Shown: positions 47,336 to 57,507 of the stretch, piece by piece
How the letters are laid out: every line of letters starts with the position of its first letter
Numbering within the stretch: the first letter of the stretch is position 1
NCBI RefSeq assembly: GCF_030065545.1
Contig: NZ_JASJNC010000005.1
Span: 210,679-274,678, forward strand
Length of the DNA: 64,000 nt
From: Marinicella marina
GTDB lineage: Bacteria; Pseudomonadota; Gammaproteobacteria; Xanthomonadales; Marinicellaceae
Direction: 5' to 3'
The notes under the pieces: generated by a model
Databases searched by the model: none
Seen by the model: only the letters and a program-made list of their open reading frames with translations
Told to the model about the DNA's origin: nothing
Position numbers and translations under genes: made by a program

Positions 47336-49576
47336 ATGACACAATCCATGGATTTTGAAACCATTTCAATGGGTGAATATGCCGAAAGGTCGTACTTGGA
47401 TTATTCCATGTATGTGGTATTGGACCGGGCATTGCCTTTTGTCGGTGATGGCCTGAAGCCGGTGCAGAGACGCATCGTTTATGCCATGAGTGAACTGGGG
47501 CTATCGAACCAATCCAAACATAAAAAATCAGCCAGAACCATTGGTGATGTGATTGGTAAGTTTCACCCCCATGGTGACTCTGCTTGTTATGAAGCCATGG
47601 TGTTGATGGCACAATCCTTTTCTTACCGTTATCCGTTGGTGGATGGCCAAGGAAATTTTGGTTCACCAGATGACCCCAAGTCATTTGCAGCGATGCGTTA
47701 CACCGAATCCAGATTAACGCCATATGCCAAAACGCTGTTATCAGAGCTGCCTCATGGCACGGTTGAGTGGGGGCCTAATTTTGATGGTACTATGGAAGAA
47801 CCACTGTGGCTGCCAGCCCGCTTACCCAATGTTTTGCTTAATGGGGCCTCGGGTATCGCGGTGGGTATGGCCACTGATGTTCCACCTCATAACTTAACGG
47901 AAGTAACACAAGCCACGCTGCATTTGTTGGATAACCCCAGTGCTGAGGTGGTGGATTTGTGTGAATTCATCAAAGCACCTGATTACCCCACACATGCCGA
48001 AATCATCACGCCAAAAGCCGATATCATAAAAATGTACGAAACTGGACATGGTGGTATCAGGATGCGGGCTGTGTATGAGCGCGATGGCAATGACATCATT
48101 GTCACTGCTTTACCTCACCAAGCATCGGGCAGTAAAATTCTGGATCAAATAGCGACTCAGATGCGCAGTAAAAAATTACCCATGGTCAATGATTTGCGCG
48201 ATGAGTCTGATCATGAAAACCCAGTCAGGTTAGTGATTACGGCACGCTCCAATCGGATTGATTTTGATGCTTTGATGTTGCATCTATTTGCCACCACTGA
48301 TTTAGAGAAGACCTACAAAGCCAACTTCAATGTGATTGGCTTGGATCGCAGACCTCAAGTGAAAGACCTGAAGATGATCCTCAAAGAATGGTTGCGCTTC
48401 AGAACCGAAACGGTGCGCAGGCGCTTGCAATATCGCTTGGATAAAGTGGATGCTCGCTTACATATTCTGGAGGGTTTATTGATCGCCTATCTGGATCTGG
48501 ATGAGGTGATCCGTATCATTCGGGAGGAAGATGAGCCCAAAGCAGAATTGATTAAAGCGTTTAAGCTATCTGAAATTCAAGCCGATGCCATATTGGATAC
48601 CCGTTTACGTAATTTAGCGCGCTTGGAAGAGATGAAAATTCGCACGGAGCAAATCGAATTACAAGCGGAAAAAGATGAGATTGAGGGTATCTTGATGTCT
48701 CGAGCCAGGATGAAAACCCTGATTCGCAATGAATTAAAAGCCGATATGGAACAATACGGCGATGAGCGAAAAACACAGTTGGCTGAACGTGATGCGGCGC
48801 AGGTGTTTGATGAAACCAAACTGGTTCCCAGCGAACCCAATACCATCATCCTTTCAGCCGCTGGTTGGGTCAGGGCAGCCAAAGGTCATGACATAGATCC
48901 CAGCAGCTTGAACTACAAAGCGGGAGACGAGTATTTAGACCATGCACTGGGTCGCAGTAATTTAACCTCTGTGTTCCTGTCATCAGATGGCCGGGCATTC
49001 AGTTTGCCGACCCACACCTTACCCTCGGCCAGGGGGCAAGGGGAGCCGTTAACGACCAAGTTTAATTTCAAAAACAACTTGTTACCCATAGCAGTGACAT
49101 GCCAGTTGCCTAATGCGAGGTTGTTGATGTGCTCTGATGCCGGTTACGGCTATCATGGGGTGATGGAAAATTTGTACAGCAAGATGAAAGCCGGTAAGCA
49201 CGTTTTGAGTGTACCCAAAGGTTTCAGTGCAATGAAACCTACCTGGATTGAAAAATTACCTGATGCGCATGTGGTTTGTATCACCACGGCCGGTTATATG
49301 TTGGTATTCCCTTTAGAGGAGTTGCCTGAACTGGCCAAAGGCAAAGGCAACAAGTTGATAAATATACCGGCCAAACGATTGAAGTCAGGTGAGGAGAAAT
49401 TAGCCGCCACCTTGGCCATCACACCTGAGGATTCATTCTTGGTGCATGCCGGTGCCCGTTACATCCGGTTCAAATGGAAGGACTTGGTAAATTATGTCGG
49501 TTCACGAGCCAAACGTGGCTTGATGTTGCCTCAAGGCTTCCGCAACGTAGATCGGGTTGAGCTTGAAAACGATTAA
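47336..49576 (+). CDS. parC: DNA topoisomerase IV subunit A
   Basis: ParC cuts and rejoins DNA to separate linked daughter chromosomes, together with ParE. The catalytic Tyr is Y122 in AAMRYTESR. The quinolone-determining region reads [12 protein letters not shown] with Ser82 and Glu86 (E. coli Ser80, Glu84) unchanged, as in a sensitive type. The 746-residue length matches E. coli ParC (752), with the C-terminal beta-pinwheel present. parE is not in the window. The gene is divergent from the exported helical protein gene; a plus-strand TATAAT at 47217-47222 lies about 115 bp upstream. Confidence 0.97.
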   Translation: MTQSMDFETISMGEYAERSYLDYSMYVVLDRALPFVGDGLKPVQRRIVYAMSELGLSNQSKHKKSARTIGDVIGKFHPHGDSACYEAMVLMAQSFSYRYPLVDGQGNFGSPDDPKSFAAMRYTESRLTPYAKTLLSELPHGTVEWGPNFDGTMEEPLWLPARLPNVLLNGASGIAVGMATDVPPHNLTEVTQATLHLLDNPSAEVVDLCEFIKAPDYPTHAEIITPKADIIKMYETGHGGIRMRAVYERDGNDIIVTALPHQASGSKILDQIATQMRSKKLPMVNDLRDESDHENPVRLVITARSNRIDFDALMLHLFATTDLEKTYKANFNVIGLDRRPQVKDLKMILKEWLRFRTETVRRRLQYRLDKVDARLHILEGLLIAYLDLDEVIRIIREEDEPKAELIKAFKLSEIQADAILDTRLRNLARLEEMKIRTEQIELQAEKDEIEGILMSRARMKTLIRNELKADMEQYGDERKTQLAERDAAQVFDETKLVPSEPNTIILSAAGWVRAAKGHDIDPSSLNYKAGDEYLDHALGRSNLTSVFLSSDGRAFSLPTHTLPSARGQGEPLTTKFNFKNNLLPIAVTCQLPNARLLMCSDAGYGYHGVMENLYSKMKAGKHVLSVPKGFSAMKPTWIEKLPDAHVVCITTAGYMLVFPLEELPELAKGKGNKLINIPAKRLKSGEEKLAATLAITPEDSFLVHAGARYIRFKWKDLVNYVGSRAKRGLMLPQGFRNVDRVELEND

Positions 49577-50375
49577 GTACATAAGTTGTTGGTTCATGCT
49601 TGGGCTTTTAACCCCAGTCCTGGCCAGTGTGCCCAGTCTGAATCAATGCCCAGAAGTTATTTTCACCAATGGCATAGACAGCCGCTCAGTTCCTTCAAAT
49701 GGAACAGGTGGTGTTTATCCGGGTGCAGGCAGTCGCACCATAAACAGCAACAATACCTACTATTATTATGTACCCAGCGGTTACCAAGTAAACCAAGCCA
49801 TGCCTCTTTTGGTGGTTTGGCATGGGGCAGCCGGTGCTGGTAATGCAGGCTTCGCCGCCGCAGACATGCGTGATTTCTGGCAAGCTGCCGCTGAGCAAAA
49901 TAATTTCATTGTGGTGGCTCAGGCAGCCACCGGTGCCTCTGGTGGGTGGATTCCGAACACCGATGCAGCGCGTTTGGTTGACATCATCAATGACGTCGAT
50001 GCTCGCTATAACATTGAAACCAGCCGCAAATACATCTGGGGATTTTCTGCCGGTGGTTTTGTGGCGCATGCCATTGCTTTAAATAATGCCGATTATTTTG
50101 CTGCCTACGCCGTCAGTGGCGCCCATTTGGGTTATGCCATCAGTGCCGGCTACCCACCAAGTGCTGCCAGCCGTCAATTACCCGTGTTCATTTCAGTGGG
50201 GCAATCTGACAGTCATTTCCCTGCCGCACAAAATGATTTGAATTTGTTTGCTGCCAGTGCTTGGCAACTCAATCAAAACCTGTGGTTCGATGCTTTTGTT
50301 GGTGGACATGAGTTGTTACTCGATTTACCTGAAAAGGCATGGTATAAAATTTGTAACAGTGTAAACTCAAATTAA
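49557..50375 (+). CDS. Secreted esterase, poly(3-hydroxybutyrate) depolymerase-like
   Basis: The protein has about 270 residues. The core is an alpha/beta hydrolase of the LpqC/PHB-depolymerase type: [16 protein letters not shown] near residue 85, the GFSAGGF nucleophile elbow near 168, and [15 protein letters not shown] near the end for the catalytic His. The frame starts with TTG at 49557 or 49563, overlapping the end of parC, which gives a full signal peptide ([20 protein letters not shown]). The first ATG, at 49596, would cut that signal to ten residues. First gene of a tight four-gene run. Confidence 0.75.
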   Translation: MSLKTIKYISCWFMLGLLTPVLASVPSLNQCPEVIFTNGIDSRSVPSNGTGGVYPGAGSRTINSNNTYYYYVPSGYQVNQAMPLLVVWHGAAGAGNAGFAAADMRDFWQAAAEQNNFIVVAQAATGASGGWIPNTDAARLVDIINDVDARYNIETSRKYIWGFSAGGFVAHAIALNNADYFAAYAVSGAHLGYAISAGYPPSAASRQLPVFISVGQSDSHFPAAQNDLNLFAASAWQLNQNLWFDAFVGGHELLLDLPEKAWYKICNSVNSN

Positions 50376-50376
50376 G

Positions 50377-50826
50377 ATGAAACAAAAAATATTAAAAGTG
50401 GGCTGGAAGGAATATGCAGCACTGCCAGCATTGGGAATCGATCGCATTCATGTCAAAATTGACACTGGCGCTAAAACCAGCGCCATCCATGCGGTAAAAC
50501 ATCGACTGTTTAAAAAAGGCCAACAACATTGGGTTCGTGTTCATTTGGCCCCCTACCAAGATGATGATGACACCATTGTGATTTGTGAACTACCAGTCAA
50601 AGACCAAAGGACTGTGACCAGCTCTAACGGCCACCAAAGCGAACGTGTGGTAGTAGAAACCCAGTTTGTCATAGGAGGCGTGGAACGTACCATTGAATTG
50701 ACCTTGTCATTCAGAGACACCATGAAATTCAGGATGTTATTGGGCAGACAAGCGATGAAAGACATGGCTGTTATTCCCTCCGAATCACACCTGACAACCA
50801 AACAAAAACCGAGAAAAAAACAATGA
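50377..50826 (+). CDS. rimB: RimB, retropepsin-like zinc/ATP-associated protease
   Basis: The 149-residue protein belongs to the family called ATP-dependent zinc protease or RimB (Pfam Zn_protease), with a retropepsin-like fold. The active motif is D29-T30-G31 in [14 protein letters not shown], and the second conserved block is [10 protein letters not shown] near residue 120. RimB acts with RimK in controlling glutamate tails on ribosomal protein bS6. The stop overlaps the rimK start by 4 bp (ATGA), which supports that role. Confidence 0.9.
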   Translation: MKQKILKVGWKEYAALPALGIDRIHVKIDTGAKTSAIHAVKHRLFKKGQQHWVRVHLAPYQDDDDTIVICELPVKDQRTVTSSNGHQSERVVVETQFVIGGVERTIELTLSFRDTMKFRMLLGRQAMKDMAVIPSESHLTTKQKPRKKQ

Positions 50827-51728
50827 AAATAGCTATATTATCAAGAAACTCCAAACTGTATTCGACCAGACGTTTGGTTGAAGCGGCCACCGACCGGGGC
50901 CATGAAGTGCGGGTGCTTGATCATTTGCGGTGTTATATGAACATTTCATCCAGTAACCCAACCTTACACTACCGCGGTGAGGATTTGCCCTTGTATGATG
51001 CGGTGATTCCAAGAATTGGTGCGTCTGTGACTTTCTACGGTACTGCGGTTTTACGCCAGCTGGAAATGATGGGCGTTTATCCGGTCAATGAAAGTGTGGC
51101 CATCTCCCGTTCCAGAGACAAGTTGCGTTCATTGCAATTACTATCCAGAAAGGGCATCGGCATGCCGGTTACTGGTTTTGCCAATTCACCCGATGACATC
51201 CAAGATTTGATAAAAATGGTTGGTGGCGCGCCATTGGTAATAAAGTTGTTGGAAGGCACACAGGGTATTGGTGTGGTCTTGGCTGAGACCAGAAAGGCGG
51301 CCGAATCGGTGATTGAAGCTTTTTTAGGACTGAACGCCAATATCATGGTACAAGAATTCATCAAAGAAGCCGGTGGTGCTGACATCCGTTGTTTTGTGAT
51401 CGGTAATAAAGTGGTGGCAGCCATGAAACGCCAGGGTGCAGAAGGCGAATTTCGTTCTAATTTACACCGTGGCGGCTCAGCCACGTTAGTCAAATTGACG
51501 CCAGATGAACGCAAAACTGCGGTTAAAGCGGCACAAATCATGGGCTTGAATGTCGCCGGCGTTGATATTTTGCGTTCTAACCGTGGCCCAGTGGTGATGG
51601 AAGTTAATTCATCCCCCGGTCTAGAGGGTATTGAAAAAGCCACAGGCAAAGATGTTGCAGGACTGATCATTGAATTCATTGCAAAAACAGCCAAACCACA
51701 TCGCACCCGTACCAAAGGCAAAGGTTGA
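50823..51728 (+). CDS. rimK: Ribosomal protein bS6--L-glutamate ligase
   Basis: RimK is an ATP-grasp ligase that adds glutamate residues to the C-terminus of ribosomal protein bS6. The 301-residue length equals the E. coli protein (300). Landmarks are [20 protein letters not shown] at the start, [33 protein letters not shown] (nucleotide grip), [12 protein letters not shown] and [14 protein letters not shown] with metal ligands. It overlaps rimB by 4 bp and the next gene by 4 bp. Confidence 0.96.
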   Translation: MKIAILSRNSKLYSTRRLVEAATDRGHEVRVLDHLRCYMNISSSNPTLHYRGEDLPLYDAVIPRIGASVTFYGTAVLRQLEMMGVYPVNESVAISRSRDKLRSLQLLSRKGIGMPVTGFANSPDDIQDLIKMVGGAPLVIKLLEGTQGIGVVLAETRKAAESVIEAFLGLNANIMVQEFIKEAGGADIRCFVIGNKVVAAMKRQGAEGEFRSNLHRGGSATLVKLTPDERKTAVKAAQIMGLNVAGVDILRSNRGPVVMEVNSSPGLEGIEKATGKDVAGLIIEFIAKTAKPHRTRTKGKG

Positions 51729-52603
51729 AACCAGTCATAACGAGACAGAAGCTGCCACCCATTGGTCAGTTACTGAGGCACAGCTTAAAGACCCTCAGGC
51801 GCCAAACTCCCAGTGAGTTCTGGCAAGGCGCAACCGCCGTCTCGCAGCACTATAAAGCAACTGTTGATGCGGCTAGGTTACAAAAATACAAACACATGTT
51901 CAATGGTCTGTTGGCCGAAGTGCCACTGAATTACTACTATTTATTGGCACAGCGTGCTCATTTGCATGTTTGCACCCAGAAAAACTACCCTTATCCGGTA
52001 CTTGGTATGGTGCACTGCAGCAACGAAATCAGCTGTTATCAAACGCCTGAAAGTGATCTACCACTGGACCTTGATGTCTCTGTCATCGGCAGTGAAATTG
52101 ACCAGCGCAACAACATCAGGTTGACTTTTAAAGTGGATTTTTTGCAGCAAGGTCAGTTATTGGTTTGTTGCATGAGTGAATATTTGATCAAAGCCCAAGG
52201 TTTGAATGGAGGTGGTGTAGGTGTCAAAGCCAAATCCAGTGCTAATCACAACATGCCAAGCGTTGATAAAATCAGCGCAACACAACAATACAAAGCCAAT
52301 ATGGGCATCAAATATGCCCGTGTTTCTGGCGATTTTAACCCCATTCATTTGTATCGATTCAGCGCCAAATTATTTGGCTTTAAACGACCTATACTACATG
52401 GCATGTGCCTTGCCGCTTGTGCTCAAGAATTCATCGAAATGAACTTTGGCAATCCAGTGGTCTCGATGAACATTGCTTTCATGCGCCCAGTTTTTTTGCC
52501 CTCAGCAGTTAAAATTGTCGCTGACAGTGAACAGGGTGTGTTGCAATTCAAATCGCATATCGGCAATAAAACCCATGCGCAAGTGCGGTTTACTGCGGTT
52601 TAG
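51725..52603 (+). CDS. MaoC-like hot-dog domain protein
   Basis: The 292-residue protein has a C-terminal hot-dog domain with the hydratase-2 signature [20 protein letters not shown] (Asp and His), followed by [15 protein letters not shown]. The N-terminal half is probably a degenerate second hot-dog unit, as in two-domain MaoC proteins that hydrate enoyl-CoA. The start is TTG overlapping the rimK stop (TTGA), so it is cotranslated with rimK, although no functional link is known. It is convergent with truD, overlapping it by 14 bp. Confidence 0.78.
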   Translation: MKPVITRQKLPPIGQLLRHSLKTLRRQTPSEFWQGATAVSQHYKATVDAARLQKYKHMFNGLLAEVPLNYYYLLAQRAHLHVCTQKNYPYPVLGMVHCSNEISCYQTPESDLPLDLDVSVIGSEIDQRNNIRLTFKVDFLQQGQLLVCCMSEYLIKAQGLNGGGVGVKAKSSANHNMPSVDKISATQQYKANMGIKYARVSGDFNPIHLYRFSAKLFGFKRPILHGMCLAACAQEFIEMNFGNPVVSMNIAFMRPVFLPSAVKIVADSEQGVLQFKSHIGNKTHAQVRFTAV

Positions 52604-53648
52604 CTTGCGTGGCATGATCGTGGCATTTTAAAACCTCTCTGATCACGCCGGTGGCATAAGCACCAGGTTTCAAGTTAAAACTCAAGCGCAAAGCATCATC
52701 TTGCCATTGGTGCGAAAAATGCTGCGGCACCACGCGCACTGATCTGCGGTCTTGTTTGACCCGGTGGGCTGCAAAGCCCTTAAGAAAACTTGGGTGCTGC
52801 TGCGCAATTTGTTGTTCCAGTGCTGCGCATTCACCGCTGCTCTGCACGGCATCTTCGCCCCATAATGCGGCGCTGATATGGATATCGAGTGCAGCCAATC
52901 TGTCGTTAATTTCAGTTGTCGAGGCCGCTGATGCAGGGAACCATGAATGACTGCCATCCAGTTGCATGATGTCACCATCAATGCTTCGATCCCAAATGCC
53001 TTGTTTGATTCTGACTGCTACCATCAGATTAAACAGGTGACTGCGAGCAGCTGAAATCAGGATGCCTCTTTTGTTGCGGTTGTTGACTCTGATGCGTTCT
53101 TCAAACCAATCTTCTGCTTGTTGGATGTTGCCCATGTGATGACCAAACCTTTGGGGGCCAAAATAGTTAGGAACGCCTGATTGTTGAATGGCGGTGATGT
53201 TCTTTTCAATCTGAGCCCGGTCACCGCTGATGTCTCGAATCAAAATTTTGAATGCATTGAAAGATAACTGGCCCCGTTTGATTTTGCTCTGATGATAATG
53301 ATGTTCAAGGATTTCGATGCCAGTCGCTAGTTTGGCTGTGATGTCATCGATTGCTTTGATTTTGGGCAGTTGGACACTGAACCATTGTTGGGTGATGGCA
53401 TGGCGGTCTTTCAGCCCGGCAAAGCCGACTTGTCGAGCCGGTACTTTGCAGGCACTGGCCAGTTGGGTCGCCACCCAAGCGGTGTTGCAATTGCGCTTTT
53501 CTACTTTAAACCACAGGTGTTCTCCTGCACCAGTAAAAGACATGTCATGGTGCTCGGTAACCATGAAGTCTTGCGGCTCAACCTTGAGCTTGCCTTGTGC
53601 CTTGATGGGGTTGATGGTGGGAAATAGTTGGTCAAATTCGAGTGTCAT
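52590..53648 (-). CDS. truD: tRNA pseudouridine synthase D
   Basis: TruD makes pseudouridine 13 in tRNA-Glu. The motif GFAGLKDRHAITQQWFSVQ (with the catalytic Asp) near residue 80 and the later GVPNYFGPQRFG and TRSHLF-like ISAARSHLFNLMVA segments are diagnostic. The length (352) matches E. coli TruD (349). In many gammaproteobacteria truD precedes surE; here it heads or joins an operon with a transporter and an aldolase, overlapping the transporter gene by 4 bp. Confidence 0.95.
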   Translation of the reverse strand: MTLEFDQLFPTINPIKAQGKLKVEPQDFMVTEHHDMSFTGAGEHLWFKVEKRNCNTAWVATQLASACKVPARQVGFAGLKDRHAITQQWFSVQLPKIKAIDDITAKLATGIEILEHHYHQSKIKRGQLSFNAFKILIRDISGDRAQIEKNITAIQQSGVPNYFGPQRFGHHMGNIQQAEDWFEERIRVNNRNKRGILISAARSHLFNLMVAVRIKQGIWDRSIDGDIMQLDGSHSWFPASAASTTEINDRLAALDIHISAALWGEDAVQSSGECAALEQQIAQQHPSFLKGFAAHRVKQDRRSVRVVPQHFSHQWQDDALRLSFNLKPGAYATGVIREVLKCHDHATQAKPQ

Positions 53649-54508
53649 GGTTTGTTGCTGTATTTTCTCAGTCCGATCAGTACCCCGCCACTGAAAAACA
53701 TCGCCAAGGAATAAATCGCCGCGGGTATGGCCAGGTCAGCTTGGTGTAGGATCGTGGTCGCAATTAAAATCGCTAGGGTGCCGTTTTGGATACCAATTTC
53801 AACAGTGATGGTGGTGGCTTGTTGGCTGTTTAAGCCAGCTACTTTGCTGACCAAGTAACCACTGAACATGCTCACCAAGTTCAAAGTGAATACAGTCAAA
53901 CCTGTATCAATCAAACCGGCCTTGACCGCAGTTGATTGTTGAATGATGATGGCGACCACTAAAAAAGCCAGAAACAACCCGGAAAAGGCATTAACCTTAC
54001 GTTCTTGCCGTATCGCAAACTGTGGTAGTTTATGCCTGATCAGCATACCCAAACTCACCGGTAACAAGGTAATTACAATCAGGGTGATGATGGTTTTAAG
54101 CACTGGCAGTTGGATCACAGTCTCGGTGGAGAGGAAATGTTCTAGGCTTAAGCTGATGATCAGTGGAATGGTGATCACCGTGAGCAGACTGCTACAGGCG
54201 GTGAGGCTGATTGATAAGGCCGTGTCGCCGCGCGCCAGGTGACTGATTAAGTTTGAACTGGTACCACCGGGGCAAGCAGCAATGATCATGACCCCCACAG
54301 CCACCATTGGCGACACATTGAGTAGGCTGATCAAGGCCAAAGCCATCAATGGCAGCATAATGATTTGGCCAAATAACCCCAGAATCATTGCTTTGGGGTA
54401 GCGGACCACTTGTTTGAAATCATTTGGCACCAGCGACATGCCCATGCCCAGCATGATGATGAATAATGAAACCGGCAGTAAGATGTCCGTTAAATAGCTG
54501 TTTTCCAT
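53645..54508 (-). CDS. Bile acid:sodium symporter (BASS) family transporter
   Basis: This 287-residue membrane protein has about nine helices. The family motif MIIAACPGGTSSNLISHLARGD lies near residue 76 (only part is quoted as the key: ACPGGTSSN), with the second-half ITVEIGIQNGTLAI near 228 as the matching crossover. BASS members move organic anions such as pantoate, keto acids or bile acids with Na+. The substrate is unknown. It overlaps truD and starts 8 bp after the aldolase gene. Confidence 0.88.
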   Translation of the reverse strand: MENSYLTDILLPVSLFIIMLGMGMSLVPNDFKQVVRYPKAMILGLFGQIIMLPLMALALISLLNVSPMVAVGVMIIAACPGGTSSNLISHLARGDTALSISLTACSSLLTVITIPLIISLSLEHFLSTETVIQLPVLKTIITLIVITLLPVSLGMLIRHKLPQFAIRQERKVNAFSGLFLAFLVVAIIIQQSTAVKAGLIDTGLTVFTLNLVSMFSGYLVSKVAGLNSQQATTITVEIGIQNGTLAILIATTILHQADLAIPAAIYSLAMFFSGGVLIGLRKYSNKP

Positions 54509-54515
54509 GGATTAA

Positions 54516-55325
54516 TTAGGCTTTGAAAGAATCATCAAGCATTTCTATCATTTGGTACAAAGGTTGGAAACTGCCCCAAACCACCAAATTTGAACCAATG
54601 AACTCACGGGTTTTTTTTGCCACTTGTTCAGGTATCAGCTGTTTGTTTGGGAGTTGTTCAACCAACAGTTGGTTCTCGCATGCTCGCTCTAACTGCACAA
54701 ATAATGAAACCGCACTGTCAACGTCTTTGCCGACGGTTAACAAACCATGGTTCTGCAGAATGACCGCAACGTCATCAGGGTTCATGGCAGCCACAATGGC
54801 CTGGCCTTCTGATTGTTCATGTACCACGCCAGAAAAATGTGAAAACACACTGTGTGCCTGGTAAAACAAACAGGCATCTTGGGTCAGTGGTTCTAACAGG
54901 CGGCCTTGGGTTGACCAGGCTTTGCCGTATTTTGAATGCGCATGGGCCACGGCGTTGATTTCAGGTTTGGCTTGGTGAATGGCAGCATGAATCATAAACG
55001 CAGCGGTGTTAACCAAGGCTTGTCCTTCAACGATCTCTCCTGCGTGATTCATGCGCACCAGATCACTGGCTTTGAGCTGCGCGAAATGAATGCCCAATGG
55101 GTTAACCCAAAAGGTTTCAGGATCCAAGCTGTCTCTGGCTGTGATGTGACCGGCCAAGCCGTCGTCAAAACCATAATAGGCAAATAACCTGAATGCCGCA
55201 GCCAAACGGGTTTTTATGAATGTTTGTTCAGCTGCTGGATCATCAAATTGGGGTGGTCCAAATTGTGCTTTTGCGGCCTCAGTACCAATGGCACCTTGGT
55301 TGATGGCTGATTCTTGAGAACTCAT
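54516..55325 (-). CDS. Class II aldolase/adducin family protein
   Basis: The 269-residue protein has the zinc-dependent class II aldolase fold. Likely metal ligands are in AVAHAHSKYGKAW (His pair, near residue 123) and QNHGLLTVGKDVD (His, near 188); GLAGHITARD near 57 is the phosphate-side loop. Family members act on phosphorylated or free hydroxy acids and sugars, or are non-enzymatic adducin heads. The adjacent BASS transporter, in the same direction, might import its substrate; that is inference. Confidence 0.88.
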   Translation of the reverse strand: MSSQESAINQGAIGTEAAKAQFGPPQFDDPAAEQTFIKTRLAAAFRLFAYYGFDDGLAGHITARDSLDPETFWVNPLGIHFAQLKASDLVRMNHAGEIVEGQALVNTAAFMIHAAIHQAKPEINAVAHAHSKYGKAWSTQGRLLEPLTQDACLFYQAHSVFSHFSGVVHEQSEGQAIVAAMNPDDVAVILQNHGLLTVGKDVDSAVSLFVQLERACENQLLVEQLPNKQLIPEQVAKKTREFIGSNLVVWGSFQPLYQMIEMLDDSFKA

Positions 55326-55431
55326 GCTGGGTGGTTAGCTATGGGTGAATTTTTAGCATATACCGGATGCCCAATCAAATCCATAAATTATTTCAAAAGG
55401 GCAAAATCTTCAACACTAAAATGTGACAGAA

Positions 55432-55449
55432 ATGTCACTATTCTGTCAT
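55432..55449 (+). promoter_or_regulatory. Pho box of phoB
   Basis: Two 7-base half-sites, ATGTCAC (55432-55438) and CTGTCAT (55443-55449), are separated by TATT, matching the known PhoB site layout of CTGTCAT repeats every 11 bp. A -10-like TATCAT (55460-55465) lies 10 bp after the box, as in PhoB-activated promoters. Autoregulation of phoB follows from this arrangement. Confidence 0.8.
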
Positions 55450-55493
55450 AATGATTGACTATCATGGCGACTTTACCAGAAAAATCCGCTTCT

Positions 55494-56180
55494 ATGCAAA
55501 ACAACATACTGATTGTGGAAGATGACATGGCCATCAGAGAAATGATGGCATTCTCATTGCGTCGAGAAGGCTTTGACACGTTCAAAGCAGCATCTGGGCA
55601 TGAAGCTTTGGAACAGTTGAACCAGGTCAACCCTGATTTAATTGTCATTGATTGGGGTTTGCCTGACATGAGTGGCATAGATTTGATTGATATGATCAGA
55701 CGCGATGAAGTGATCAGAGAGGTGCCCATCATCATGTTGACTGCGCGGGCTGAGGAGTCTGATAAGGTCAAGGGATTGGAGCGCGGTGCGGATGATTACC
55801 TGACGAAGCCAGCCTCGATGCTTGAGTTGATGGCGCGGATCAGGGCGCATTTGCGCCGTTCACATGGTTTTGAAGCCAGTCATCAAATTGAATACAAAGG
55901 CATCGTGATGGATGCTGATGCCCACGAGATTACCATTGATGGAGAAAACTTGAGTTTAAGTCTGACTGAATTCAAGTTGCTTAAACTGTTTCTGCAAAAT
56001 CCCAACAAGTTATTGGCCAGAGAACACATCTTAAATCACATTTGGGGTCGCAACACTTTTGTTGAAGACCGCACGGTGGATGTACACATCCTGCGCTTGC
56101 GTAAAGCTTTGAAAAAGCACAACAAGGAAAAATGGGTACAAACAGTACGCGGTGTTGGTTATAAGTTGGTCAGCCAATAA
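55494..56180 (+). CDS. phoB: Phosphate-response regulator PhoB
   Basis: PhoB is the OmpR-type response regulator of the phosphate regulon. The receiver domain has acidic residues in ILIVEDDMAIREMM, the phosphorylated Asp in LIVIDWGLPDMSG, and Lys in DDYLTKPAS. The winged-helix domain (SLTEFKLLKLFLQNPNKLL, EDRTVDVHILRLRKALK) matches PhoB closely. ATG 55494 is chosen because it gives 228 residues (E. coli 229) and because the Pho-box promoter would start transcription after the upstream ATG at 55464. No phoR follows, which is unusual. Confidence 0.9.
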   Translation: MQNNILIVEDDMAIREMMAFSLRREGFDTFKAASGHEALEQLNQVNPDLIVIDWGLPDMSGIDLIDMIRRDEVIREVPIIMLTARAEESDKVKGLERGADDYLTKPASMLELMARIRAHLRRSHGFEASHQIEYKGIVMDADAHEITIDGENLSLSLTEFKLLKLFLQNPNKLLAREHILNHIWGRNTFVEDRTVDVHILRLRKALKKHNKEKWVQTVRGVGYKLVSQ

Positions 56181-56192
56181 CTGTTGTTGGCA

Positions 56193-57431
56193 TCAGTCTA
56201 ACTCAATTGTTTGAATCTGCTCCCAAGGGTAATATTTGTATTGGTTGTTACTCAACAATAACAGGCCATTGTTATTGAAGGTCACGCTGTTGTGGTTCAA
56301 GGCCAAGGTTTTGACCCCAGAATCTAGCACCAACTCAACTAAATTATTTTCATTTTTCGATAACTTGTTGACGTTATAAAAAGGAATCAATCGGGTGTTG
56401 CCGCCAATCTCAGACTCCAATATTTCTGCACCAGATTGTTGGTTCATATCATAAGTGATTGCTTGGGCCGTGATGTTTGTACCGTCTTTCAATTGTACCC
56501 TTCCAGACAGCGGTTGGCTGGCTTGGGCGTAATCAGCAAACTCATGCCACTTGACGTCAACTGGGCCGATGGTTAGTTTCTCGAATTGGCGCCAGCTGAC
56601 CTCAACACGACCCAATTCTGGGTTGTCTATCCAAATGCCACGGTTGCCACGGTTGACATCATTGGTGCCGTCAATAACTAATTCTTCACCATCTTTTAAA
56701 ACCACTCGAGAGGCATCACCTTGAGCAGTTTTTTCAATGACCTTGATGTCAGCAAATTTGATTTCATATTCTTTGTTATCGGCGTTACCGTCTAATTCTT
56801 CGTCGGTCATTCGTTCGTCTTTGTCCCACATGATGCGACCGGCGAAGGTACCAATGCTTGACTCCACTGTGCCGTAGATGCCATCACCGAATGTTTTGGC
56901 ATCATCTGGTGCAGCGCTAAAAACAATGTGCTTTATGTCATCAAAGTCATGCGTGCTGGTCTCGCCTTCGGTGGTTTTGACCAGAATGTCATCACTGGTA
57001 TCGTTGTTGTTATCATCGGTGCTGATGGTGCTGCCATCGTGCAGCGATAAAACCACTTCACTGCCATCAATATCAATGCGCTTTATGGCGCCAAAATTAA
57101 CCGAAAATTCGGGTGGGTCAATTTCTTTACCAAAAAACGATTTAAAAGTGATTTGTAAATCTCCAATGTTGGCTTGGGGGCCGGGTTGGTGGTCAAGCAG
57201 GGCGTCCTTTTCATCTTCAGATAAATGTTCAAAGCCGACAGTTTGGGATTTGTAACCATTAAAGATGTCACTGAGAAAAGCTTCTTGCTTATCCCAGCGT
57301 AAGGTGCCGGTTTTGGTTTCGCCATTGGTCAGAGTCACTGTACCAAACAGCACTGGCTCAGGGTTTTGATTCACCATCACTTGGCCAGTCATTAAAGCTG
57401 TTGATAACAGTAAGGTTTTAAATTTATTCAT
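56193..57431 (-). CDS. Exported protein with three internal beta repeats
   Basis: The 412-residue protein has a signal peptide (about 1-20). Three related stretches begin near residues 28, 190 and 305: FGTVTLTNGETKTGTLRWDK, YGTVESSIGTFAGRIMWDKD and SGRVQLKDGTNITAQAITYD. Each is followed by an acidic segment and an IK-type strand (for example KRIDIDG, IKVIEKT, NKLSKNE). The layout suggests three small beta-barrel or SH3-like units. I do not recognise the family. Convergent with phoB, 12 bp apart. Confidence 0.6.
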   Translation of the reverse strand: MNKFKTLLLSTALMTGQVMVNQNPEPVLFGTVTLTNGETKTGTLRWDKQEAFLSDIFNGYKSQTVGFEHLSEDEKDALLDHQPGPQANIGDLQITFKSFFGKEIDPPEFSVNFGAIKRIDIDGSEVVLSLHDGSTISTDDNNNDTSDDILVKTTEGETSTHDFDDIKHIVFSAAPDDAKTFGDGIYGTVESSIGTFAGRIMWDKDERMTDEELDGNADNKEYEIKFADIKVIEKTAQGDASRVVLKDGEELVIDGTNDVNRGNRGIWIDNPELGRVEVSWRQFEKLTIGPVDVKWHEFADYAQASQPLSGRVQLKDGTNITAQAITYDMNQQSGAEILESEIGGNTRLIPFYNVNKLSKNENNLVELVLDSGVKTLALNHNSVTFNNNGLLLLSNNQYKYYPWEQIQTIELD

Positions 57432-57507
57432 AGGTTCTGTGCTGATTAACTATTAAATATTATGTCGCAAGTTCAACGAAATTGCATGTATCTAAAGTAC
57501 CAAATAT

